A stretch of 64,000 bases of DNA from Lytechinus pictus (taxonomy: Eukaryota; Echinodermata; Echinoidea; Temnopleuroida; Toxopneustidae): contig NC_087249.1 of the NCBI RefSeq assembly GCF_037042905.1, forward strand, positions 52,172,901 through 52,236,900, written 5' to 3'. A model generated the notes under the pieces. That model worked only from the letters and a program-made list of their open reading frames with translations. It searched no databases and was not told where the DNA came from. Position numbers and translations under genes: made by a program. Positions within the stretch are counted from its first letter, which is position 1. The number at the start of each line of letters is the position of its first letter. This document shows positions 11,558 to 23,905 of the stretch, piece after piece.

Positions 11558-12486
11558 AACGCTTGGAGTTTGCCTTGTTCTTCTTTATAAAGATACCAAA
11601 ACATGAAATTTGGTCAATATTTAAAGCAGCAATGGCAGAATAAAAAGAGGTGTTTTGGTCCGCACCAAGCTCATTAACAATGCAAAAACACTATAGTCAT
11701 GAATATCACTTGGATAAAAGAAGCTACTTTTTCAGGGCTTGCCGACTGACTGATGTGTTTTTATGTTTAAATGAAAATTATGTGTCATATGATTTTTGGG
11801 CGGAAAAGGAGTATTTGCCTAGTTTAGGGCAAAGTATGCATGTCAGTATCAATAGACAGGTCTTCTTCTGAGTTATTTTTATTGATGAATGCCCCCCCCC
11901 CCCAGCATGCTTATCAGCAATGGGGCAATCCCTTACAGTATGTTTGTCCCCTCTTATAATGTCTGGCACCTGAAATGATATCTCTGTTTTCTAGTTTAGA
12001 CGGAATGTGACAATGCTCTAAAATTATCATGACTTGAATAGTTTATGGAGTGATGTTAGAATGGAGATAAATGGCTTTTGAACTTACAAAAAGATTGATT
12101 ATTTTTATGGAATTGCCAAATGTTCAGAATACTCAATTTTGCAGCATGTTATGCCATTGACACGAAAACTATACTGATTTATATCTATTCTAACTAAGCT
12201 AAGCTAATTGATTTTTGGATTGTGATTTCAGAAAAGGTTTTATCTTGTCAAAAACAAGATAAATATGAAATTTATATCTTTGCACTATTTTTCTTCAACT
12301 GGCACATATGGATAATTAGCATTCAAGGCTAAACCATGGAATTGGTAATAATAAAGCTTAAAAATACATGTAAATTAGTTCATCTGTCTTCTCTCTTTCT
12401 TACAATTATAGAATGTAATACCTTAGTAAAAAAATCTTAAAATAAATAGGTTCATCTTTTTCTATCTTTCTTACATTTATAGAATG

Positions 12487-13993
12487 TAATACCTCAGTCA
12501 CGTTTGCTCTGCAGCCGCCATACAGTGAGTAAAAAACAGCCATCTTATTCATTTTTGTCTCGCCTGCGTAGCAGAGCGAGACTATAGGCGCCGCTTTTCC
12601 GACGGCGGCGGCGGCGTCAACATCAAATCTTAACCTAAGGTTAAGTTTTTGAAATGACATCATAACTTTAAAAGTATATGGACCTAGTTCATGAAACTTG
12701 GACATAAGGTTAATCAAGTATTACTGAACATCCTGCTTGAGTTTCAGGTCACATGACTAAGGTCAAAGGTCATTTAGGGTCAATGAACTTAGACCATGTT
12801 GGGAGAATTATTTTCAAAATCTTAATCGAAGGTTAAGTTTTTGAAATGACATCATAACTTAGAAAGTATATGGACCTAGTCCATGAAACTTGGGCATAAG
12901 GTTAATCAAGTATTAGTGAACATCCTGCTCGAGTTTCAGGTCACATGACCAAGGTCAAAGGTCATTTAGGGTCAATGAACTTTGGTCAAGTTGGGGGTAT
13001 TTGTTGAATTACTATCATATCTTTGAAAATTTATGGATCTAGTTCATGAAACTTGGACATAAGGTTAATCAAGTATTAGTGAACATCCTTCCTTAGTTTC
13101 AGGTCACATGGCCAAGGTCAAAGGTCATTTAGGGTCAATGAACTTTGGCCAAGTTGGGGGTATTTGTTGAATTACCTTCATAACTTTGAAATATTTTATG
13201 GATCTAGTTCATGAAACTTGGACATTAGGTTAATCAAGTACCACTGAATATCCTGTGCGAGTTTCAGGTCACATGACCATGGTCAATGGTCATTTAAGGT
13301 CAATGAACTTTGGCCGTGTTGGGGGTCTTTGTTAAATTACCATCCTAACTCTGAAGGTTTATGGATCTAGTTCATAAAACTTGGACATAAGAGTAATCGA
13401 GTATCACTGAACATCCTGTACGAGTTTCAGGTCACATGACCATGGTCAAAGGTCATTTAAGGTCAATGAACTTTGGCCGTGTTGGGGGTATTTGTTGAAT
13501 TACCATCCTAACTCTGAAGTTTATGGATCTATTTCATAAAACTTGGGATATAAGAGTAATCAAGTATCACTAAACATCCCCTGTGAGTTTTAGGTCACAA
13601 AACCAAGGTCAAAGGTCAGTTAAGGTCAATAAACTTAGGCCATGTTGGGGTAATTGTTGAATTGCCATCATAACTTTGAAAGTTTATGGATAGAGTGAAT
13701 TAAATGTGGACATGGGTGTATTTGACAAGTCTTAAGTCACCGTTCAAATGTCATCTATGGTCAATGAACGTGGTATTATGTCATATGAATGATGTGTTTG
13801 TGAATGATTATTTTATAGTAGTTTTCAAAGTTAGCACTGCTGCTATATTAAATTGCGTAATGCAGGCGAGACTGCCAGAGGCGTTCCACTTGTTATTCAA
13901 ACCACCTATATGTAGCTGGTACAAAAAAATGTTAAGACGGCTGTTTTTTACTCGCCGTATGGCCGCCGTAAAACAAATGTGACCGAGGTATAA
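12487..13993. repeat. Outer inverted repeat enclosing copy B
   Basis: Positions 12487-12547 and 13933-13993 are inverted copies, about three quarters identical over 61 columns, sharing GAGTAAAAAACAGCC. They enclose the GTCTCGCC element at 12557-13872 completely, so they are either its true ends or the arms of an older host repeat. Confidence 0.7.
12557..13872. mobile_element. GTCTCGCCTGC element with ~163-bp tandem units (copy B)
   Basis: It begins GTCTCGCCTGCGTAGC, with an inner GCGAGAC able to pair with the terminus, then a (GGC)n run. It ends GCAGGCGAGAC. Six tandem units follow a ~163-bp period. Most carry GGTCACATGACC and AGGTCAAAGGTCA (12760-12772, 12952-12964, 13115-13127, a variant near 13280, 13443-13455 with a first-base change, 13605-13617). 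No protein is encoded. Confidence 0.85.
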
Positions 13994-15099
13994 CTGATCC
14001 ATGTGTGTACCAGCAAAGTATGACATTTGAAGAAGATGAATTGTTGAAGGTCCTTTTACTTGAAAATTCGACATGTGACCTTTACTATGAAACAATGTGA
14101 AAAATGTTGGTAACCGTTAACAAAAATATATCCTAGCTCTGCTTCCAATGTATTTTTCAAGTTTATGTGGACTTTAAAATTGTGTTCACACTTTCTTCAG
14201 CCCAAACTTAATCAAGAAGGGTTTCTTGTTTCATCTTGTTTCATAAAAAAAAACTGTCTAGTATTCGATCGCAGTTGCTTAGAGTATTGTATCATTTCAT
14301 TGGGAAATATTGTGATTACATTTTAGCAATGAGTCACATTTAAATCAACATACTGGTAGGTTCATGGTTGTGATCTGTGAATACATTGGTTCTCAAACAT
14401 TTGGACTACATTTATATCAAGATAATGTATGAGACCTTGTGAGTACTTTGATGAGTGAGTGTTGTACATATAATTAATAGATGAATCACAAAGCGTTAAT
14501 CATGAAACCAAAGTAAAATTGCAAGCTCTAAAGAAACATATATCAGGACTGAAGTCACAGAGGCATTCATTCATTCCCATTTTTCATGACCTTGCATGAG
14601 TTGCATAAGTATGTTGTGCATGTATTAGAGTGATATTTGTGTATCTCAATATGAACATTGGAATCCATTTAACCTCATTGTCCTGTGTATTATGAATGCA
14701 AGGTTGCTAGCTAGGGATGACATAAGAAGCACAGTTTTCATTCATGTTCTTAATTTCCATTGTAGATGGGGTGAGAACATGGCTCATACATGTACGTAGT
14801 GCCTGGAAAGAATGATGTCAATTTGTAGCAGTCCACTGTAATGTCAAAGTGCAAACCTAAAACTCCCTAATGATTGACAATAGTGGAGAATGGTTAAAGC
14901 TATGTCATCAAGCATTAGGGTCGTGTGCACTTTAGATGGATTATCTTGCCTGATGAATTTTAAATGCTCTTGTTATATATATTTTGACCTATGAGCACTC
15001 TCCCATATTTCTTACATTTCTATTTTTATTCACCACAGCTTGATATGAATCTACAGTATCAACATCCATGACTTAAGGAAAGATATCGGGTGACAAGCC
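13994..15099. other. No recognised gene or element
   Basis: AT-rich sequence without a supported coding exon or a clear repeat. Confidence 0.5.
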
Positions 15100-15218
15100 T
15101 CTCTGTGATCTTCACAGAGAACTTTGCTCTGAGCCAATCAGAGGAAAGGATTTCATTAGCTTTTAACAGATAGTCGTTGAAAATCACTGACCATTTGTTT
15201 CGTGAAATGCCTCCCAGG
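15100..15218. mobile_element. MITE relic, TTTCRTGAA-ended family, copy 3
   Basis: It shares CTCTGAGCCAATCAGA, 'GAAAATCACTGAC' and 'TTTGTTTCGTGAAATGCC' with the copy at 7177-7318. Confidence 0.65.
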
Positions 15219-15642
15219 ATTCCGAGGATGATACCGTGCAAGGCAGGTGAATGGAAATAAAAGCATAACAAGAGAGTTTTTCACAAGGCTGTCCATTGGC
15301 TCAATACACACAAGTTTATGCCTGATTGTTGATATGTACCTAGTGCTTTTGGGACTCACCTCTAACCTCCACTGGAGTTTCACCAAGGTGGGACAAAAAT
15401 TTATATTATACTTATAAATTTTTTATAGTTAATGAAGTTTGTCAAGAGAATTTATTTCTACAAAATGGGATATCAACTTTAACTGATGGGGGTTAAAAGA
15501 GTTTGAGAGGCTGATTTAGCACTCAAGAATATGTTCAAGTGTCATGTATAGTTGTGTGTAACTTATACATAGTTTATGAAACATATCCAGTATGGTTAAG
15601 AAATTAAAAAGGCAGACAAAAAATGTTCAAAGTATTACTTAA

Positions 15643-16232
15643 AGGGGAATCCAACCCAAATAAAAACTTGTTTTTATAAGGAAAAGAAAAATCAGACAAG
15701 TTGATAGGTGAAAGTTTGAACAATATTGGACAAACAATAAGAAAGTTATGAATTTTTAAAAGTTATAAATATTGGTAATCACTATACCCATGGAGAGTTC
15801 AAATTGGCCGCATATGGGAAGTCATAGTGATGTAAGGCAAGGACTACTCTTCCATGTACTCCAATACATATTATGGCTAAAATGTCATTTTCCCCAAAAG
15901 TTTTAGTTCAAATTAGATTTTTCTTTCATGAGGACAATATACTACCTGGGTTATATTTAGATTACTGCCCCAGGGGAATGGGTACTTAGGAGAAAACCAC
16001 AATTATCCCTGATAATAAAGTACATGGCCTATGGGAAAGTTGTCCTTGCCCCTTGTCATAATTTACTCACTCAGTTGCCAATTTGAAATCTATATAGTAT
16101 TAGTGATCTCTATTTTAAAGCAGCTATAACTTTCTTATTGCTTGTCCGATTTCTTTCAAACTTTCACCATTCTGTTTAATTTATTTTTCTCCTTCACAAC
16201 ACAACATTTTATAGCCAAGGCTGGATTCCCCT
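15643..16232. mobile_element. 590-bp element flanked by TTAA
   Basis: The ends are AGGGGAATCCA (left) and TGGATTCCCCT (right). TTAA lies directly outside on both sides (15639-15642 and 16233-16236). The inner arms share inverted blocks such as 'AAGAAAGTTATGA' against 'ATAACTTTCTTATTG'. TTAA duplication is characteristic of piggyBac- and Kolobok-type elements. No transposase is present. Confidence 0.8.
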
Positions 16233-16236
16233 TTAA

Positions 16237-18657
16237 TGCTGAAAGTATCTGATAATTACGTATCACCTCTTGCCATTCATTGTGATACATTTCACCGTGT
16301 TTTTCCCCTTTTTTATTTATTTCTGTTATTATTTAAAGGCTGAATGGTTTTAGCAGTTGCATTGCAGGAAAATCGGATTATTTTCTCTTGTGTATATTTT
16401 TCAAACATATTTTCTTTGTCGCAGCCAAAAATTATGCCTCATCAGAACTTTGTTGCAGTTGGCATTGTGTCTGATGACAAAAGCTTGCCTGGCATTGCAA
16501 CGAATATTACTGACTATGCTCTGGAATATAAGGTAGAGTTTACTTCAAGTTCAAGAAATTATGTTGTTTATAGCATGGGCTTAGAAGAGAAATAGTGTGT
16601 TGACAATGGAAACACTGTAGGAATGTTGCCTGACATAGCAGTTATCATGGCATGCACTATGCAAAGTAGGATAGACCAACCACCCTTTCACACGGTAAAA
16701 AAAAAACGTAATTTGAATGATGATTCTAAAATAAGGCTAATGACGAATATGTAGAACGTGTGAAACCAAACTAGAACATGATTAGAATCACGAACGCTAA
16801 TCACAGTCACGATTACATCAGCAATCATCATTACAATGATGATTCAAGATTCACGTGTGAAAATTTCCTTAGAGAGTTGTATGGGTTTAAATGGCTTCAC
16901 ACAGTAAAATTGTATGGGATTGCCAGAGGTGCCTCTGAAATTACAGCAGCCACTGTATGCAACGTACTATGCAATGATATGAGGTACAGATTTTAATAGA
17001 TCAAGACACATTGCAGGGATATTTGGAGAAAGTAGCCCATTTCTTGAGGCTGAGGCTGATACAGAGGCTAATTAATAAAGAAAATGCAAAGAGGGGAAGA
17101 GGGAAAGAGACTAATTGGATATAAATTTTATGAATAGAGAGAGAGAGAGAGAGAGAGAGAGTGAAAGAGGGGGATAGAGGGAGAGAGAGAGAAAAAAGAA
17201 TGTTACACTTCCTATGGACTTGATTTCTTAATAGTTAAGAATATGAGTGTATATATAGATGAAGGATTTTTACAAGCTAATATCGATGTATGTCCCATTT
17301 AGTGTGCTATTTTGCAAATTTTTATATAGCTTTAGGTTAGATTTTTATGTATGAAATTGTTGTTATGCACAATGTTTGTTGAAAATGATCATGTGCTGTA
17401 ATTTATTTAGGTTTGGTAATATGAAATTCTTAATTTATGAAGACTATAGAGTTAATTGATACATTATAGATGAACTGCGTATGTTCACTTTAAGCAAACA
17501 GTATTTCAATATGAACAAATGTAGTTAATGGGCGTCTAAATTGTAAGATTAAAGAGTTATTGACATCAGTTATTATGGACAGTAGATTCTAATGTGCTGA
17601 CCCAAGAAAGAAAATTGAAGAAATATATATTATGTTACTTTAATAGTGGAGCCAGGAACTCCCTTTTCCAGCAGGCAATGTTCTGCTTCTCAACTTTACA
17701 CAACTTTCCAGCAAACAATGTTCTGCTTCTATTCTTTACACATGGCAAAAGATGATTACTTTCGTCATATGAGGTAATGTTTTGAACATGCATTAATAAT
17801 AATGGCATGAAATTGCATGGATAAGTACCTAGCTTGTGTAGAATCGTCATGAAATCTGACAATATTGTTTTAAGTGGAAAAGGAAGGAGGAGGAGGAAGA
17901 GAGGAAGTAGAACAAGAAGGAGGGGGAGGTGAGGAGTGGGAAGATAACTAAACATGAAAATATATATGTATTCTTAGGAATAACCACACATTACATATCT
18001 GGGCTATGACCCCATGTTGGAATAAATTGCACTTAAATATATTTTTCATCAAAAGTATCTTATTTTGAGCTCATACCAAGTATATGAATAATTAGTTTTG
18101 AGACAAAACTGAATTGTCGGCAAATCGTGATCCATTGTAAGACTTCTATGATATCTTGATGATTGTGAATTCATCAATCTTTATACCTGTAATGGGCTTG
18201 TGATTGCAATGAATTTTAACTACCAAAATATATATATGATAATTTAAATCCCTGCTTATATGATTTTAAATGTTTGAATATTCATATCACTTCCTGAATC
18301 ATTTCTTTTTCTTCAACTGGGTAGCAGAATAGTCATGAAGTGTAAGGTAGGCTTAACAAAGCAAATGTCAATGGAACCTGAATTCAAATAACAGGGAAAA
18401 AGTTTGGATTGTCCTGTTAATTACTATTAGCATAAGTATTCTTGCCAAATCATGTCATTTTAATATAACCCATCATGAACTGAAATAAATCTAAATTTAA
18501 TTCCTTTGCAATAATTAGCTGCTATTTAAAATTGAAGGTGCAATGCATTATGATATTTTTATGAACCAAACAATTCTTAGGATTATTTTGAGGGGTGTAC
18601 ATGTATATGAAGTGATATTATCTCTTCTGTGTTTTGCTGCAAGTATTGCATCAAAAG
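16237..18657. other. No supported gene; simple repeats
   Basis: It contains a (GA)n run at 17136-17161 and a purine-rich stretch near 17878-17940. A possible but unassigned exon (16424-16533) is discussed under findings. Confidence 0.5.
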
Positions 18658-18890
18658 CCAGATCCCCTGACCAATGTCATAATTTTTTCTGCAGAAAATT
18701 TGCAAAATGTCCTTTGTAAACAAAGGAGAACACCCCAAATTGTCAAGAAATCAATTTATGGGTATGCATTCATATCTAGAATTTTTTTTTAAACACACAT
18801 GCATTTCATATGTTGACTTTGCTGGCTTTCCATGGTTGCGATTGATCGGATCAATCCCAACTCTTCGTAAGATGGGCCCTAGGTCATATT
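18658..18890. mobile_element. Truncated relative of the 5112-5386 MITE
   Basis: It shares 'TCATAATTTTTTCTGCAG', 'TTTGCAAAATGTCCTTT' and the right end 'GATTGATCGGATCAATC' to 'GTAAGATGGGCCC' with the copy at 5112-5386. The left terminal arm is missing. Confidence 0.7.
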
Positions 18891-19390
18891 AGTTTCCAGG
18901 ATTAAGACGTCATCATAAAAATGAATACGATTTATTAATTCTACTATAGAAATGCTTGAAGAAAGTTGTGTTTTTGTCTGGTCACATTTATTTCCAATCA
19001 AGTAAACTTTTTAAAACAAATAGAATACTTATATACCTCTATTGTAGTGTGTGTTAAATTGTCCTAGTACCCATACCACCTTCTCAGTATTATGAACTTA
19101 TTACAGTTAATGTGTAAATATTTAGTAAACATAAGTTTACCACTTAATGGATAAGCAGGGAATTCCTTTGGTTAAGGAAGACCTCGGAAAATAAAGAGTG
19201 TTTTTTTTTCATACTTTTTTTTGACAGGTACACACATACCTTCTGCCAGTTTGCATGTCATTTCTTCCCCTCATTATTTCATGTTTATCATGAAATACTG
19301 AAAACTCATTACATTTACAAGAGTAATCATGTTTAAGTATAATTGCATATAAAGTGTACTTTTCTTATGAAATGGCAATATATGGTATTT

Positions 19391-19460
19391 TAGGGGTGCT
19401 GTTGAGCAGTGGCAAAGTCCCAAAAGTTTTAGGTTCAACTCCCACTTTAGAACTAATTTC
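19391..19460 (+). repeat. Possible tRNA-derived SINE head
   Basis: TGTTGAGCAGTGG (19400-19412) resembles a pol III A box. GGTTCAACTCCC from 19432 resembles a B box, at the spacing expected in a tRNA. No cloverleaf gene is claimed. Confidence 0.35.
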
Positions 19461-20081
19461 TTTTGGCAAGACATATGAGGACAAAGTTACCATCACTTGT
19501 GACTTTTGTTCAATGGGATATCTAAATGTTCTAATTCAAAGCTATTTTGCTAAACTAGTTATATCAAATTATTTTTTCAAATGATTTCTACAGATGCATG
19601 TAAAGTTGAATCTCTTGAGATCATAGCAAGAGAAATATGAATTATGAGATTTGACGATAAGATCTGAATAACTTGTCTGGCATAATCTGGTTTAAAATTA
19701 TTACAGTTATTAGATTCACATGATATACCTGATCATAATTGACATCTGTTGTCTAGAATTCTTATAAAGCTGAGCATTCGTTATTCATTGTTTCTGCCAA
19801 ATTAAGAATATCTATTATTATATTTTCTCTCTTAAGTGTAGCATTTTAAAACTTGGAATGAATTGCTTATCTTCAATTCCCAAACTGAGTCAGAATTGTA
19901 CATTATTAACAATTTGAATCATGATATGTATGTGGCAAGTGATGCATTTTATACAGGGTCAAATGTTGTAATGAATAGCCACAGACCTACTACCTGGTCC
20001 AGAAACAGATACTGTTTTTGTAATGCCACCAGCACTCGGCAATCCAAAAATAAAAAAAATTGTGCCATTTTGCTACACATT

Positions 20082-20101
20082 TATATATATATATATATAT
20101 G
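20082..20101. repeat. (AT)n microsatellite
   Basis: A simple TATATAT run. Confidence 0.9.
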
Positions 20102-23100
20102 ATGCATGTGCAGATTCTGCAGAAAGGTAGATTGTGTACTGTACTTGTTTTTCCTTTTTTTTTGATAGGTAATCAAAGAGGTCTGATTATACTAAAGACA
20201 TTGTGCTTCTGTTTATGTTTTTGCTGTTTGAACAACGACAACCACAAAATGATAGAAAGAACTATGCATTGATACACAATAGGCTGATTGGTATGAAACA
20301 GGGTTAGAATTATGTGAGGTATACATGCAATTGTTCAAATTCTATGGAATATACTTTTCATCTTTGTGAATGACCAAATAAGAACATTGAAAGGCAATTT
20401 GAGCTGAAAATTACAAGAAAAAAAGAATTTGTATTTGTATTACAATTTTGATGGAATCTGTCTCTAGTACAATTTGTGGACATGATTGATAATTGATTTT
20501 ATATGTGAAGTGGATAAGTATTATCATTACCATGTCTGTAATCTGCTTGTGTGGTGTGATATAATGAATATGATGCTGTGAGTCATTAGTTGAAGTCTGT
20601 AGAAAAGATTGTCATTTTAAACATTAGAAATATATTTATCATATAGCTTTAAAGTTAGTGCAATGATGTGTATTGAAATAGTAGAATTTAACTAATCATT
20701 ATTTTATTGAAATGCCAAATATAGTCTCCTGCACGTAGTATGATATATATTCTTGCCGTTTATATACAAGGGTCATGTGTAAGTTGATGATCTTCCATTT
20801 TGTTTTGGAAAGATTTGTTTTTGGCTGATTTTGTAACAACCTGTGCCCCATAACACAAAACATAAAGATCAGTCGTAAGCTCATTTCTACATTTTATTGT
20901 ACATAATGATCAATGTAATCGATCATAAAAATCTGCCCTGCAATTAATTACCTAGCTTTGTGTTATGGGGCCTTGGTATATAAAATGTGTCTACCATTTT
21001 ATGTTCCAACTAATACAGTATACATGTATAACAAAGTAAAGTGAACAAAGATTTTTTAAACAATAAATGTTTATGTAATCTAAAACCATGTTAATTATTT
21101 ATGCTGTATTTTTTGTGAGTGACACATTGTAATTTGTACTCCATAATCTTATTGATTACTATACTGATGCACATGTGTTATATTCCACATGAGATTAGGA
21201 AAATGAAAGTTTAAGCCGATCTTGCTATGATATGGCAACCTACAGATCGACAGGATTCGGTTGAAATGAACAGGAGAGAGAGCAACAGATAGTTTGTAAG
21301 AGTAAAATATGTCTTGTTAACTTTACTTCCACATGCTGCTGTTAGTATGTCTGGTTTACAAACTCCTAATCACACTCAACCAACGACAGAGTGCTGTGTC
21401 ATTAATGCTCTTCCAGTTTTCATACAATACAAAATGATTTTTCTGATGGAGAAGATAGAAGTGCCTGCTTACAATGTTGTTACTGCCCTGCTCTTGATTT
21501 CAACTGAGTCCTATCCAACCCTCTACCAATCTAGTGATCAGGATTTCAGATAATGGGAGTGGAACGCCCTCTTTAGACCTTTGTTAAACACCCCCCCCCC
21601 CTTTGCCATTTTGCATAAAAGTTATTTACAGAAACTTAACTATCAATGAAAAGGGGGTTCAGCAGCCAATCGCAATCAAGCTTTCCATGGTTAAAAGCTT
21701 AGACAATAAGGTTTTATGCAATGGAACCCAGGTCTGATGCTTTGTCACATTTGGACCATTAGAAAAACCATCAGCTTTCATTGTGAAAAAGATCTGCTTG
21801 TCCCAGATTGTGGAGAGAACTGTAGTGTAGACCAAATAAAAAAGAAAGCTTTTTAGAATTGTGACGGGGATGGGTTCCACAACATAAAAATCTATTGTCA
21901 AAAGCCCTTCATGACAAAGCAGACTCTGTCGAAAATCGGTGAATCAAAACAACACTTTGGTCCTGGACTCTAGACAAACGTTTTATTTGCAATTTTTTTT
22001 TCTTTGGCTCAGAATCTTATGACTCAGCTTTCCCAGTTCACTTACGTTCTACAAAGACATTTCACCTGTTCATTACGATTTGACAGGCATTTTCAATAGG
22101 TTTTCCATGTTGTATAATCCGTCACCTTCAAGTTGCAAAAAAACTTGCTAATATGTACCGTAACATCGGTTCATTTAGCTTAAGAGTCTAGTAATGACTT
22201 TATCCACAAGAGAAAGGCATCCAGATGGTATAAACTTCCCATCAAAGTTGACAATATTGTTCAAAAAAGATCACATCCATAGCAAAAAGTGAAAATGACA
22301 AATACAGTGTATGTTCTAATCATATTAATCTGGCACCACCCCCTTTATAGCCTGCTAATTCAAGTTTCTAAACTCTAAGTGAAATCCTTGATTTACAAGA
22401 GGTGAAAAATCATGAAACAGTTGGCAATGTTTTGTAGCTTATCAGCATTCATAGTTTCAATGTCAATTTCACTCGTTTCGAATGGGATCTTTGATTATTT
22501 TTCAACTGCAAAGTTTCCTGCAATGGTCCCCAGAAACACAAAAAATAACACTGAACACATGTCTGCATTGTATGCAAGTTTAATAGCACATATATGCAGA
22601 TAGATCACAGTATTCACATTACAACATACATTTACACTATTTAGACATGTAGCCACATATCACATGGATAGCAGATATCGTCACATTTGTCAATCGAGCA
22701 AGTATAGTATTTTAAAATGATTGTCACAATGCCCTTCAAATTAGTTTCTTTATTAATAATTTATGTGATATCACAATTTGACTGTTTTACATATACAATG
22801 TTACCACTGAGCATTCAGACTGAGCTCTATCATCTCCATGTAGCAATGTTCATTTCAGGAATATATCGTTTATCTAGTGATCTCAATACATTTCATGGTC
22901 CATTCAGTGATGATTTCTAATTGACAAGCTTGCAATTACATGGGACAACTCACAATTGAGACATCCTATGAAGTATGTAGATTGTCTTTCAGAAACTTGA
23001 ATACAGCCTGAGTAGCACACATATGATTAAAATTTTCAGGTGTATTATTAATTTAAATCGATGGATACAGATATTTATACAGTATGCAGATCTGGCATGG

Positions 23101-23748
23101 AGCAATATATGTGCATATAAGTATTGCAATGATTTCACAATAGCGGCATTCAGTTTAGTCCACATCAGGCCTTATAATGTTGCTGCGGGCATTTGAAGAT
23201 TTAAAATAGCAGGAGCAGATCCAGCCAGATTATCATACACGATACCATTTCAGGGGCCATATTGTTTTTGCACAATAGTTGGCCTCTCAAAACTATTGTG
23301 CATAACCCAGTTAGAGCAGTTGCAGAGCCCTGGTTGCACTAACCTTATAGTTAACATCAAAACTTTGACTGCGTACACAGATGCATAAATGCGTTCACGA
23401 CTTTATAAGTACACTGTACATGTAATTTTGAATATGCATAGCCTATTACATTACTGTATATATTGCAAAGGCAACACAATATGCTCTGCTATGTTTACTA
23501 CATTGGGACTTCAATGCCACACTGCATACATTTATACTTGGGAAATGTTATTCACAATATTTATATTGAATTGGAGGGGGAGCATTCACTTTTTGAATTT
23601 TCTACTCTCCTCGTGTTCAAGCCGATGTACCTTATTTGGTTACAATCCTTTTAAGAAATTAACCCTTCCTCATAAATCTTGAGCATACGCCTCATCTATG
23701 CTTTTAGTCTAGCTCTTCATTTCTCCATCTCAACTGTCCCTTCCAGGA
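20102..23748. other. No recognised gene
   Basis: AT-rich sequence. Short open frames occur but none has splice context or similarity that I recognise. There is a C10 run near 21591. At 23267-23304 a small hairpin (GCACAATAGTT ... AACTATTGTGC) is present. Confidence 0.5.
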
Positions 23749-23905
23749 TCCCATTTCATAAATACTTGCCATCATAACAAAATGTACAAATGTGCCATTT
23801 CTATAACAAATTTACTGTCATCCAATCAGATTGATGGATTTCAGTAGCTTTTAACTGTCATATGTGAATTTGTTACAAACAAGTCTTCATGAAACAGACC
23901 CCAGG
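23749..23905. mobile_element. MITE, TTCATGAA-ended family, copy 4
   Basis: It runs from CCCATTTCATAAATACTTG to AAGTCTTCATGAAACAG. The middle carries 'CCAATCAGATTGATGG' and 'TTTCAGTAGCTTTTAAC'. Confidence 0.7.
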
